Assembly (NCBI RefSeq): GCF_900111245.1
Contig: NZ_FOGO01000010.1
Span: 222,170-286,169 of the forward strand
Direction: 5' to 3'
DNA: 64,000 nucleotides
Origin: Streptomyces qinglanensis
GTDB lineage: Bacteria; Actinomycetota; Actinomycetes; Streptomycetales; Streptomycetaceae
Positions 15,011-22,757 of the stretch are shown one piece after another; the stretch's first letter is position 1; each line of letters starts with the position of its first letter. The translations under genes were made by a program, and so were the position numbers. A model generated the notes under the pieces. That model was given only the letters and a program-made list of their open reading frames with translations, searched no databases and was not told where the DNA came from.

Positions 15011-15556
15011 TCAGGCACAGGCTTCCAGTTCGGCGTCCACAGGGGCGCCGGTGAGCCTGTTGGCCAGGGTGGAGAGGGTGTACGCGCCGATCCCCAGGAC
15101 GACCTCCAGCGCCTGCTCCGACGTGTAGCCGTGTGCGGCGAAGGCGTCGAGCGCTTCCTGCCCGACGTCCCCGGCCCGGTCGAGCACCCGCAGGGTGAAC
15201 ACCCGCACAGCCTCCAGGCGTTCGTCGGGGAGAGGGCGGGCCTCACGCAGGGCTGCGATCAGCGCCTCGTCCGCCCGCAGGGCGCGCAGCTTCCGGGTGT
15301 GCATGGCGACGCACACGTGGCACCTGTTGCGGGTGGCCACGGTGAAGACGACCGTTTCGCGCGCCTGCGGGTCCAGGCTGGTGGCCTCGAAGGCGGCACT
15401 TATCCGCATGAACGCTTCAAGGGTGTGCGGCGAGGCGGCAAGGCGCGCCACGGCCGCGGGCAGGAAGCCGAGGCGCTGCCGGGTGGCGTCCATGGCGCGG
15501 CGTGAGCCGACGGGAGCGGACTTCGGGGTGAGGTCCGTGAAGGTCGTTTCGGGCAC
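15011..15556 (-). CDS. AhpD-like carboxymuconolactone decarboxylase family protein
   Basis: 181 residues from GTG 15556, which has AGGAGG eight bases upstream. The active-site motif RNRCHVCVAMHTRKL holds CxxC plus His, as in AhpD peroxidase-type proteins that reduce alkyl hydroperoxide reductase partners. The helical CMD fold is repeated around it (LEVVLGIGAYTLSTLANRLT near the C-terminus). It is divergent from a MarR regulator with a shared operator region, so it is probably the target of that regulator and induced by an oxidant or phenolic compound. Confidence 0.88.
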   Translation of the reverse strand: MPETTFTDLTPKSAPVGSRRAMDATRQRLGFLPAAVARLAASPHTLEAFMRISAAFEATSLDPQARETVVFTVATRNRCHVCVAMHTRKLRALRADEALIAALREARPLPDERLEAVRVFTLRVLDRAGDVGQEALDAFAAHGYTSEQALEVVLGIGAYTLSTLANRLTGAPVDAELEACA

Positions 15557-15578
15557 GGCGGCCCCCTCCTAGAATGGT

Positions 15579-15617
15579 CAACGTGGTTGTCGAAAAAAAA
15601 GTAAACCAGGTTGTCGA
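15579..15617. promoter_or_regulatory. Probable MarR operator in the AhpD/MarR divergent region
   Basis: GGTTGTCGA occurs twice, at 15585 and 15609, 24 bases apart, and each lies in a small dyad (CAACGTGGTTG at 15579-15589; AACCAGGTT at 15604-15612). The A-rich run between them fits a promoter. Such paired sites are usual for MarR dimers that control both divergent genes. Confidence 0.5.
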
Positions 15618-15640
15618 ATCTGTCGAGTGCGGACCCCGTC

Positions 15641-16111
15641 ATGGCTGACCGGGAACGGTGGGGATTCGAGCTGCCGTTGCTGCTGTTCGCCGGATTCCGG
15701 TCGCTGATCGACCAGTTGCACGCCGAGCTGGCCGACCACGGGCACCCTGAGCTGCGTCCCGTGCACGGCTTCGCGATGCAGGCCGTGGGGAGGGACGGGG
15801 TGACGGCCAGCGAACTGGGGCGACGGCTCGGCGTCTCCAAGCAGGCGGCGGGAAAGACGGTGGACCGGCTGGCGGCGCTGGGCTACGCGGAACGGGTCTC
15901 CGACCCCGCAGACGCCCGGCGCAAGCTGGTCCGGCTCACGCCGCGCGGCCAGGACGCGCTGGTGCTCTCCGGCGCGGTCTTCGAGGAACTGCGCGGCCGA
16001 TGGGCCGACCGGCTGGGGCAGGAGCGTCTGACGGAGCTGGAGGACGCGCTGGAGACAGTGGTGGGGCCTGCAGCGTTCGGCCTGGACGCAGCGGGATGGT
16101 TCGGAGACTGA
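15641..16111 (+). CDS. MarR-family transcriptional regulator
   Basis: 156 residues from ATG 15641; a TTG at 15611 inside the operator is an alternative. The winged helix-turn-helix reads GVTASELGRRLGVSKQAAGK, then TVDRLAALGYAERVSDPADA and the wing ARRKLVRLTPRGQDAL. Flanking helices form the dimer interface. It is divergent from the AhpD-like gene and likely represses it and itself. The ligand is unknown. Confidence 0.88.
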   Translation: MADRERWGFELPLLLFAGFRSLIDQLHAELADHGHPELRPVHGFAMQAVGRDGVTASELGRRLGVSKQAAGKTVDRLAALGYAERVSDPADARRKLVRLTPRGQDALVLSGAVFEELRGRWADRLGQERLTELEDALETVVGPAAFGLDAAGWFGD

Positions 16112-16269
16112 CCGGCGGATCCGGTCCGTCCCTCTCCCGCGCGGGGTGACACCCGCCCGGGCGCTTGTGGCGGGCGCGGTCAGCGCCCGCCACACCCTGC
16201 CGATGCTCTGCGGGCGCTCTGTGAGCAGCCCCCTGGCACCCCCTGGCACCCTCCGGCCGGGAGGGCCGG

Positions 16270-18237
16270 TCAGGCTCCTCCGGGGCCGCCTCCGGTGCCG
16301 CCGCCCTCCCGGCGACCCCCCGATCCGGCGGGGCCGCCGGCCTCCTCGTCGTCGACGATCTCCGCGTCCACCACCTCCTCGTCCCCAGGTGCGGCGCCCC
16401 GGTCCGGTCCCTCGCCGGTCGTCTGCTGCCCCTCCGCACCGCCGGGCGACCCGCCCTCCCGGGCCTGCGCGTACATCGCCGTGCCGATCTGCTGTGCCGC
16501 GGCGGCGGTACGGTCGACGGCCTCGCGCAGCGTCGCGGTGCGCTCGGTGGCGCGGGCCGGGTCCTCGGGCGTCTCGGCCAGCCTCGCCCGGAGGTCGGCG
16601 AGGGCCGCCTCCGCCTCGGAGCGGGTCTCGGCCGGCACGGTGCCCGGTCCGGTGTCGGCGAGCAGCCGTTCCGTCTGATGCACGAGTTGCTCGGCCTGGT
16701 TGCGCGTCTCGGCGGCCGCGCGGCGCCGCGCGTCCTCCTCGGCGTACTGCTCCGCCTCGTGCACCATGCGCTCGATGTCGTCACGTGGCAGTGCGGAGCC
16801 GCCGGTGACCTGCATCTTCTGCTCCTTGCCGGTGCCGGTGTCCCGGGCGGAGACGTGCATGATCCCGTTCGCGTCGATGTCGAAGGTGACCTCGATCTGC
16901 GGGACGTTGCGCGGCGCCGGGGGCAGGCCGGTCAGCTCGAACACTCCCAGCCTCTTGTTGTAGGCGGCGATCTCCCGCTCCCCCTGGAAGACCTGGATCT
17001 GCACCGAGGACTGGTTGTCCTCCGCGGTGGTGAAGGTCTCCGAGCGCTTGGTCGGGATGGTGGTGTTCCGCTCGATCAGCTTGGTCATGATGCCGCCCTT
17101 GGTCTCGATACCGAGGGACAGCGGGGTGACGTCCAGCAGCAGGACGTCCTTGACCTCGCCCTTGAGCACACCGGCCTGGAGCCCGGCGCCGATCGCCACC
17201 ACCTCGTCCGGATTCACGCCCTTGTGCGGCTCCCGGCCCGTGAGGTTCTCGACCAGGTCCGTCACCGCGGGCATCCGGGTGGAGCCGCCGACCAGGATCA
17301 CGTGGTGGATGTCGGACAGGTCGACTCCGGCGTCGTCCACCGCCTGCTGGAAGGGGACCTTGCAGCGCTCCAGCAGGTCCTCTGTCAACTGCTGGAAGCG
17401 GGTCCGCGTCAACTGCTCCTCCAGGTGCAGCGGCCCCTCGGAGGTCGCGGTGATGTAGGGCAGGCTGATCGTGGTCTCGGTGGCCGAGGACAGCTCGATC
17501 TTCGCCCGCTCCGCGGCCTCGCGCAGGCGCTGCACGGCCATCCTGTCCTGGGACAGGTCGACGCCGTGTGCGCTCCTGAACCGCTCGACCAGGTGGTCGA
17601 CCACGCGCTGGTCCCAGTCGTCGCCACCCAGGTGCGTGTCCCCCGCGGTGGCCTTGACCTCCAGGACACCTTCGCCGATCTCCAGCAGGGACACGTCGAA
17701 CGTCCCGCCGCCCAGGTCGAAGACGAGGACTGTCTGCTCCTCCTCCTTGTCGAGACCGTAGGCGAGGGCCGCGGCGGTCGGTTCGTTGACGATGCGCAGC
17801 ACCTCCAGTCCGGCGATCTCGCCGGCCTCCTTGGTGGCCTGCCGCTGCGCGTCGTTGAAATACGCGGGGACGGTGATGACGGCGTCGGTGACGTCCTGGC
17901 CGAGATAGCTCTCCGCGTCCCGCTTGAGCTTCTGCAGAACCCGGGCGGAGATCTCCTGAGCCGTGAACGACGCCCCGTCGATGCTCCCGGACTCCGGGAA
18001 GCGCCAGGCGGCCTCCCCCATGTGGCGCTTCACGGAGCGCACCGTACGGTCGACGTTGGTGACCGCCTGCCGCTTGGCCACCTCACCGACGAGCACCTCG
18101 CCGCCCTTGCCGAACGCGACCACGGACGGCGTCGTCCTGGCGCCCTCGGCATTGGCGACGACGACGGGTTCACCGCCCTCCAGGACGCTGACCACCGAGT
18201 TCGTGGTGCCGAGGTCGATTCCGACAGCGCGTGCCAT
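16270..18237 (-). CDS. dnaK: Hsp70 chaperone DnaK (solitary copy)
   Basis: 655 residues. ATPase domain (1-380) with ARAVGIDLGTTNSVVS, VPAYFNDAQRQATKEAGEIA, VFDLGGGTFDVSLLEIGEG and ILVGGSTRMPAV; substrate-binding domain with LLLDVTPLSLGIETKGG; lid region to about 610; and the usual EVVDAEIVDDE end followed by 24 extra Gly/Arg-rich residues. ATG 18237. No grpE, dnaJ or hspR is adjacent, unlike the main Streptomyces dnaK operon, so this is probably a paralogue (DnaK2). It lies 53 bp downstream of the ferritin-like gene on the same strand, and the two likely form an operon. No HAIR operator is visible upstream. Confidence 0.95.
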   Translation of the reverse strand: MARAVGIDLGTTNSVVSVLEGGEPVVVANAEGARTTPSVVAFGKGGEVLVGEVAKRQAVTNVDRTVRSVKRHMGEAAWRFPESGSIDGASFTAQEISARVLQKLKRDAESYLGQDVTDAVITVPAYFNDAQRQATKEAGEIAGLEVLRIVNEPTAAALAYGLDKEEEQTVLVFDLGGGTFDVSLLEIGEGVLEVKATAGDTHLGGDDWDQRVVDHLVERFRSAHGVDLSQDRMAVQRLREAAERAKIELSSATETTISLPYITATSEGPLHLEEQLTRTRFQQLTEDLLERCKVPFQQAVDDAGVDLSDIHHVILVGGSTRMPAVTDLVENLTGREPHKGVNPDEVVAIGAGLQAGVLKGEVKDVLLLDVTPLSLGIETKGGIMTKLIERNTTIPTKRSETFTTAEDNQSSVQIQVFQGEREIAAYNKRLGVFELTGLPPAPRNVPQIEVTFDIDANGIMHVSARDTGTGKEQKMQVTGGSALPRDDIERMVHEAEQYAEEDARRRAAAETRNQAEQLVHQTERLLADTGPGTVPAETRSEAEAALADLRARLAETPEDPARATERTATLREAVDRTAAAAQQIGTAMYAQAREGGSPGGAEGQQTTGEGPDRGAAPGDEEVVDAEIVDDEEAGGPAGSGGRREGGGTGGGPGGA

Positions 18238-18290
18238 GGCCGTCCTCCTCAGGAGCGCCGGCCTCCGCGAGCCGTGGAGTGCCGGATGGG

Positions 18291-19406
18291 CTACACCTGA
18301 GTCTTGCCTTCCTCGATGGCTTCGGCCACCTCAGCCGTCCGTTCGGCTTCCTCCGCGGCGAAGCGCTCGGCGTCCAGCTTCTCCGCGATCTCCTCGTCCT
18401 GGGCCATCAGCAGGTCGAGGTTCTGGTCGCCCATCTCGAAGACGCCCATGTCGACGTAGGCGCGCTGCAGGCGTTCGCCCCACAGGCCGATGTCGCGCAC
18501 ACAGGGCACGATGCGGCTGAAGAGCAGCTTGCGGAAGAGCTGCAGGTACTCCGACTGCTCGCTGAAGGTCTCCGCCTCGGCCCGCGGGATGCCGAAGTTC
18601 TCCAGCACCTCGGCACCCTTGAGCCGGTCGCGCATCAGATAGCAGCCCTCGATGACGAATTCCTCGCGCTCCCGCAGCTCGGCCTCGGAGAGCTGCTTGT
18701 AGTAGTCGCGCAGCGCCATCCGTCCGAAGGCGACGTGGCGGGCCTCGTCCTGCATGACGTAGGCGAGGATCTGTTTGGGCAGCGGCTTGTCGGTGGTGTC
18801 CCGGATCATGCCGAAGGCGGCCAGCGCCAGTCCCTCGATCAGCACCTGCATGCCCAGGTACGGCATGTCCCAGCGGGAGTCGCGGAGGGTGTCGCCCAGG
18901 AGCGACTGGAGATTGTCGTTGATCGGGTAGAGCATGCCGACCTTCTCGTGGAGGAAGCGGCCGTAGATCTCTGCGTGCCGGGCCTCGTCCATCGTCTGTG
19001 TCGCGGAGTAGAACTTCGCGTCCATGTCGGGCACCGACTCCACGATCCGCGCCGCGCACACCATGGCGCCCTGCTCGCCGTGCAGGAACTGGCTGAACTG
19101 CCAGGAGGCGTAGTGCCGGCGCAGCTCGCCGCGCTCGGCCTCGTTCATCTTGTCCCAGTAGGCCGTGCCGTGCAGCGTCATGGCCTCGTCAGGAGTGCCC
19201 AGCGGGTCGTACGGGTCGACCTCCAGGTCCCAGTCGATGCGCCGCTGCCCGTCCCACTGCTTGTCCTTGCCCTTCTGGTACAGCGCGAGCAGGCGGTCGC
19301 GGCCGTCGTCGTACTCCCAGGAGAAGCGGGCGCTGCCGGAGGCGGGGACCTGCCAGAGAGGGGCGTCGGTTGCGTGCACATAGAGATCGCGTGTGGACAC
19401 GGACAT
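18291..19406 (-). CDS. Ferritin-like diiron protein
   Basis: 371 residues starting MSVSTRDLYVHATDAPLWQV. It has two copies of the iron ligand motif ExxH in helical context: TMDEARHAEIYGRFLHEKVG and VMQDEARHVAFGRMALRDYY, plus a further Glu in LHGEQGAMVCAARI. This fits a four-helix diiron oxidase/oxygenase of the ferritin-like or R2-like class. The C-terminal helix is acidic. The start at 19406 is inside a long open frame; AGGAG lies upstream. It is divergent from an AurF-like diiron protein and probably co-transcribed with dnaK. Substrate unknown. Confidence 0.8.
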   Translation of the reverse strand: MSVSTRDLYVHATDAPLWQVPASGSARFSWEYDDGRDRLLALYQKGKDKQWDGQRRIDWDLEVDPYDPLGTPDEAMTLHGTAYWDKMNEAERGELRRHYASWQFSQFLHGEQGAMVCAARIVESVPDMDAKFYSATQTMDEARHAEIYGRFLHEKVGMLYPINDNLQSLLGDTLRDSRWDMPYLGMQVLIEGLALAAFGMIRDTTDKPLPKQILAYVMQDEARHVAFGRMALRDYYKQLSEAELREREEFVIEGCYLMRDRLKGAEVLENFGIPRAEAETFSEQSEYLQLFRKLLFSRIVPCVRDIGLWGERLQRAYVDMGVFEMGDQNLDLLMAQDEEIAEKLDAERFAAEEAERTAEVAEAIEEGKTQV

Positions 19407-19601
19407 CTCCTCCAGTCACGGACTGCCCGGTGAGGGTGGATAGTTGGCAGGCTCACACGTGGGTTACTGCACGGTCAACAAGTTGCGCGCAAGGGATTGA
19501 CGTCCTTGCTGACACGCAGTCTCATAAGGGGGAACAGTAGATGTGACCGCCGGTAATGCCCATGGAGGCACCGGCGCCGCCCGACGAAGAGGTGCCTCAG
19601 C
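19407..19601. promoter_or_regulatory. Divergent promoter region of the two diiron genes
   Basis: 195 bases with a TTGACG at 19497-19502 that could be a -35 box for the plus-strand gene, and a perfect 10-bp palindrome TTGCGCGCAA at 19483-19492 just upstream of it. The palindrome is a candidate operator. Boundaries are approximate. Confidence 0.35.
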
Positions 19602-20549
19602 ATGACGACAGCGCCTGACATCGCCGAGAAGGAACACGAGGTGCTCAAGGACGCCCTCGGCCTGCTCAAGGACCGCGAACAGGTCGCGGAGCGCCTCCTG
19701 GAGTCCTCCCGCAAGCACTCCTTCGACCCGGACACCGAGCTGGATTGGGACGCCCCCTTCGAGGACGGCAAGTGGTTCTGGCCGCCGGAGCTGGTGTCGC
19801 TCTACGACACTCCGCTGTGGCGGCGGATGTCCGAGGAGCAGCGGATGGATCTGGCCCGGCACGAGGCGGCGTCACTGGCGTCGCTGGGCATCTGGTTCGA
19901 GGTGATCCTCATGCAGCTGCTGGTGCGGCACATCTACGACAAGCCGCTGACCAGCAATCACGTCCGCTACGCCCTGACCGAGATCGCCGACGAGTGCCGG
20001 CACTCGATGATGTTCGCGCGCATGATCAAGCGGGGCGGCGCACCCGCGTACCCCGTCTCCAGGCTGCACCACAACATGGGCCGGCTGCTCAAGACGATCT
20101 CCACGACGCCCGGCTCGTTCACCGCGACGCTGCTGGGCGAGGAGATCCTGGACTGGATGCAGCGGCTGACCTTCCCGGACGAGCGGATCCAGCCGCTGAT
20201 TCGCGGCGTGACCCGCATCCACGTCATCGAGGAGGCCCGGCACGTGCGCTACGCGCGCGAGGAGCTGCGCCGCCAGATGGTCAGCTGCCCGCGCTGGGAG
20301 GCGGAACTGACGCGGGTAAGCTCCGGTGAGGCCGCGCGCGTCTTCTCCCTCTCCTTCGTCAACCCCCAGGTCTACGAGAACGTCGGACTGGACAGGAGGG
20401 AGGCCGTCGCCCAGGTGAAGGCCAGCGGGCACCGCCGCGAGGTCATGCAGAACGGCGCCAAGCGGCTGACCGACTTCCTGGACGAGATCGGCGTACTGCG
20501 CGGCGTGGGCAGGAAGCTGTGGGTCAGCTCGGGGCTGCTGGCCAAGTGA
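19602..20549 (+). CDS. AurF-like diiron oxygenase
   Basis: 315 residues. Iron ligand motifs of the p-aminobenzoate N-oxygenase (AurF) family are visible: RHEAASLASLGIWFEVILMQ, then LTEIADECRHSMMFARMIKR and IHVIEEARHVRYAREELRRQ. AurF-type enzymes use a diiron centre and O2, in AurF to oxidise an amine to a nitro group. The substrate here is unknown and no biosynthetic cluster surrounds it. ATG 19602. It is divergent from the ferritin-like gene. Confidence 0.85.
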   Translation: MTTAPDIAEKEHEVLKDALGLLKDREQVAERLLESSRKHSFDPDTELDWDAPFEDGKWFWPPELVSLYDTPLWRRMSEEQRMDLARHEAASLASLGIWFEVILMQLLVRHIYDKPLTSNHVRYALTEIADECRHSMMFARMIKRGGAPAYPVSRLHHNMGRLLKTISTTPGSFTATLLGEEILDWMQRLTFPDERIQPLIRGVTRIHVIEEARHVRYAREELRRQMVSCPRWEAELTRVSSGEAARVFSLSFVNPQVYENVGLDRREAVAQVKASGHRREVMQNGAKRLTDFLDEIGVLRGVGRKLWVSSGLLAK

Positions 20550-20664
20550 GCACCCCCGGGGAGCACCGTCGGTGACGGCCGGTGAGGGCCGCCGGTGAGG
20601 GCCGCGTGAAGCACCGGTGAGGAACTGCGGTGCACGCGGAGGACACCGGTGGCCGCCGGGCGGT

Positions 20665-20670
20665 TACGCT
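20665..20670 (+). promoter_or_regulatory. -10 box TACGCT for a leaderless TetR mRNA
   Basis: TACGCT is seven bases before the ATG at 20678, and no Shine-Dalgarno sequence fits. Inferred from spacing. Confidence 0.4.
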
Positions 20671-20677
20671 GCCATGC

Positions 20678-21445
20678 ATGAGCAGCAGCGGCACCGCCCC
20701 GGCGTATCGCAGGCTGAGTGTGCAGGAGCGGCGCAGCCAACTGCTCGGACACGCGCTGGGCCTGTTCGCGCACCGGCCCCCCGAGGACGTGTCGTTGGAC
20801 GACGTCGCGGCCTCTGCCGGAGTGTCGCGGCCCCTCGTCTACCGGTACTTCCCCGGGGGCAAGCAGCAGCTCTACGAAGCGGCCCTGCGCAGCGCCGCCG
20901 ACCAGCTCGAACAGTGCTTCGCCGAGCCGCCGACCGGCCCCCTGACCACCCGCCTGGCCCGCGCCCTCGACCGCTATCTGGGCTTCGTCGACGAGCACGA
21001 CGCGGGTTTCATGGCCCTGCTGCAGGGGGGCAGCGTGGTGGAGACCTCCCGGACGGACGCCATGGTCGACGAGGTCCGCAGGGACGCGGCCGACCAGATC
21101 CTCGCCCATCTGGCGGCGGACGGGGACGGCGGGGACCGTGGGTCGCCGCGCCTGCGGATGGCGGTACGCACGTGGATCTCGGCGGTGGAGGCGGCCTCGC
21201 TGATCTGGCTGGACGAAGGCAAGCAGCCGCCGCTGCCGGAGCTGCGCGACTGGCTGGTGGACCACTTCGTCGCGGTCCTCACCGCAACGGCGGCCGGAGA
21301 CGCCGGGACGGCAGCAGCGACCCGGCGGGCACTCGCCCTGGAGGAGTCGGACGGCCCCGTGGCGGACCTGGTCGGCAGAGTGCTGCCGGTGGTCGCGGAG
21401 TCCGGACATCTGCTCCCCGGTCCCACGGGACCGTCCGCGACCTGA
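20678..21445 (+). CDS. TetR-family transcriptional regulator
   Basis: 255 residues from ATG 20678. The N-terminal helix-turn-helix reads VSLDDVAASAGVSRPLVYRY followed by FPGGKQQLYEAALR. The C-terminal ligand-binding part is helical and unassigned. TACGCT at 20665-20670 lies seven bases before the ATG, so the mRNA is likely leaderless. The gene follows the AurF-like gene by 128 bases and may or may not control it. Confidence 0.9.
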   Translation: MSSSGTAPAYRRLSVQERRSQLLGHALGLFAHRPPEDVSLDDVAASAGVSRPLVYRYFPGGKQQLYEAALRSAADQLEQCFAEPPTGPLTTRLARALDRYLGFVDEHDAGFMALLQGGSVVETSRTDAMVDEVRRDAADQILAHLAADGDGGDRGSPRLRMAVRTWISAVEAASLIWLDEGKQPPLPELRDWLVDHFVAVLTATAAGDAGTAAATRRALALEESDGPVADLVGRVLPVVAESGHLLPGPTGPSAT

Positions 21446-21465
21446 AGAATGCTTGAAGTCTGGGC

Positions 21466-21471
21466 TAGGCT
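21466..21471 (+). promoter_or_regulatory. -10 box TAGGCT for a leaderless soxR mRNA
   Basis: TAGGCT ends six bases before the soxR ATG; TTGAAG at 21453 is too close to be a normal -35 box. Inferred from spacing. Confidence 0.35.
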
Positions 21472-21477
21472 GCGGCC

Positions 21478-22116
21478 ATGCCGACTCAGCTCTCATGGAA
21501 GGCCCCGGAAGCCACCGTCGGAGAACTGGCGGAACGTGCGGGCGTCGCCACCTCGACGCTGCGCTTCTACGAGCGCGAAGGGCTCATCCACAGCCGCCGC
21601 ACCTCGGGCAACCAGCGGCGCTACAGCCGCGACACCCTGCGCCGCGTCGCCTTCATCAGAGCCTCGCAGCGGCTCGGCCTCCCTCTCTCCGCCATTCGCG
21701 GGGCGCTGGCCGTGCTGCCGGAGGGCCGGACGCCGACGCGCGAGGACTGGGCGGCCGTCTCGGAGTGCTGGCGGGAGGACCTCAACCAGCGGATCGCCCT
21801 CATGGAGCAGCTCCGCGACCACCTCAGCGACTGCATCGGCTGCGGCTGCCTGTCGCTGACCTCGTGTGCGCTGGCCAACCCGCAGGACCGGCTCGGCGAG
21901 CAGGGTCCCGGTGCCCGTCGGCTCAGCCAGCCGTGCGGCCCCGATCCCGCTCTCGGTGGCGCGTCCGACTGCTGCGACGGTGGAGCCACCGGCCGCGCGG
22001 GCACCGCGGCGGCCGCGGGGAACGCACGCTCGGGCGGCACCGAGGCGACGGCCGGTTCGGCGCGCGGCAGCCGCCGGGCGCGCGCCGCCACCGTCCGCGC
22101 GACCGAGGGGAACTGA
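21478..22116 (+). CDS. soxR: Redox-sensitive MerR-family activator SoxR
   Basis: 212 residues. The MerR-type DNA-binding head reads TVGELAERAGVATSTLRFYE and REGLIHSRRTSGNQRRYSRD. The iron-sulfur loop CIGCGCLSLTSC (CxxCxCx5C) holds a [2Fe-2S] cluster that senses redox-active compounds in actinomycetes. About 80 residues after the loop form a low-complexity Ala/Gly-rich tail, longer than in Escherichia coli SoxR. ATG 21478 is six bases after TAGGCT (21466-21471), suggesting a leaderless mRNA. No known SoxR target gene is adjacent. Confidence 0.93.
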   Translation: MPTQLSWKAPEATVGELAERAGVATSTLRFYEREGLIHSRRTSGNQRRYSRDTLRRVAFIRASQRLGLPLSAIRGALAVLPEGRTPTREDWAAVSECWREDLNQRIALMEQLRDHLSDCIGCGCLSLTSCALANPQDRLGEQGPGARRLSQPCGPDPALGGASDCCDGGATGRAGTAAAAGNARSGGTEATAGSARGSRRARAATVRATEGN

Positions 22117-22120
22117 GGCG

Positions 22121-22396
22121 GTGCGCAGCGAGGAGACGAGTTTCCGCGGCGGGCCGCTCGACGGGCGGACGCTGTCCGTGCCGCTGGGCCCGACCGGCAG
22201 GCCGCCGCGCAGCTACGAGGTACCGGTACCGGACCCGGAGGGCGGCCCGACGGTCGTCCACGTCTACCGGCTGGAGCCCGCCGCGCTGAACAAGCTGGGG
22301 CTGCCGCGGGGCTGGGCGTACGTCTACGAACCCGAAGGGCGACCGGCGAAGGGTCCGCTGCAGCGGTTGCCGTGGCACAGGCGGCGCGAGCGCTGA
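22121..22396 (+). CDS. Small hypothetical protein
   Basis: 91 residues from GTG 22121, four bases after the soxR stop, with GAGGGGAAC upstream. The start VRSEETSFRGGPLDGRTLSV contains an F-R-G-G-P-L-D-G motif that I have seen in small actinobacterial proteins without known function. The rest (GWAYVYEPEGRPAKGPLQRL) is polar with no signal peptide or membrane segment. The position suggests co-transcription with soxR. The longer frame that overlaps soxR is probably not translated. Confidence 0.6.
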   Translation: MRSEETSFRGGPLDGRTLSVPLGPTGRPPRSYEVPVPDPEGGPTVVHVYRLEPAALNKLGLPRGWAYVYEPEGRPAKGPLQRLPWHRRRER

Positions 22397-22757
22397 GGCC
22401 GACGGCGCAGGCACGGAGACGAGGCGGCACGGGTGCCGGCACCGGTCGGTGCGGGGACGGCGTCGGTCGGTGCGGGGACGGCGTCGGTCGGTGCGGGGAT
22501 GGCTGGTCGGAGCGAGGACGGCGCCGGTGGTGCCTGAGGGGCACCGGTGCACTGGCTGCGACGGCGCGGGCGGCTGGACGCGGGCACCACCGCCGACAGG
22601 TGACGGCGGCTGCCTCGGTTGCGCGGGGAGGGAAGCCCGGGAGCGGCCCGCCCGAGAACCGGCGCCCCCACCGGAAGGCGCCCGGGACGCGGGACTCTCC
22701 TGCCGCTGCCGCCCGGTCAGCCTGGACAGGGCGACGGAGAGGGGGTTTTCTGCTGGC
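22397..22757. other. Gap, or N-terminal extension, before the pseudokinase
   Basis: 361 bases. The first part holds the 21-bp repeats. From about 22527 the frame of the pseudokinase is open and codes for a Cys-rich segment with two CxxC pairs (HRCTGCDGAGG and GGCLGCAG). A start at GTG 22527 would include it; the annotated GTG at 22758 would not. Confidence 0.4.
22443..22505. repeat. 21-bp tandem repeat, three copies
   Basis: Three units of CGGTCGGTGCGGGGA(C/T)GGC plus two bases, at 22443, 22464 and 22485. The first two are identical. It lies in the gap before the pseudokinase gene. Confidence 0.8.

Noticed and set aside
16678..18300. Plus-strand open frame of 540 codons opposite dnaK
   Set aside because: Antisense shadow of dnaK; no start signal and no protein family.
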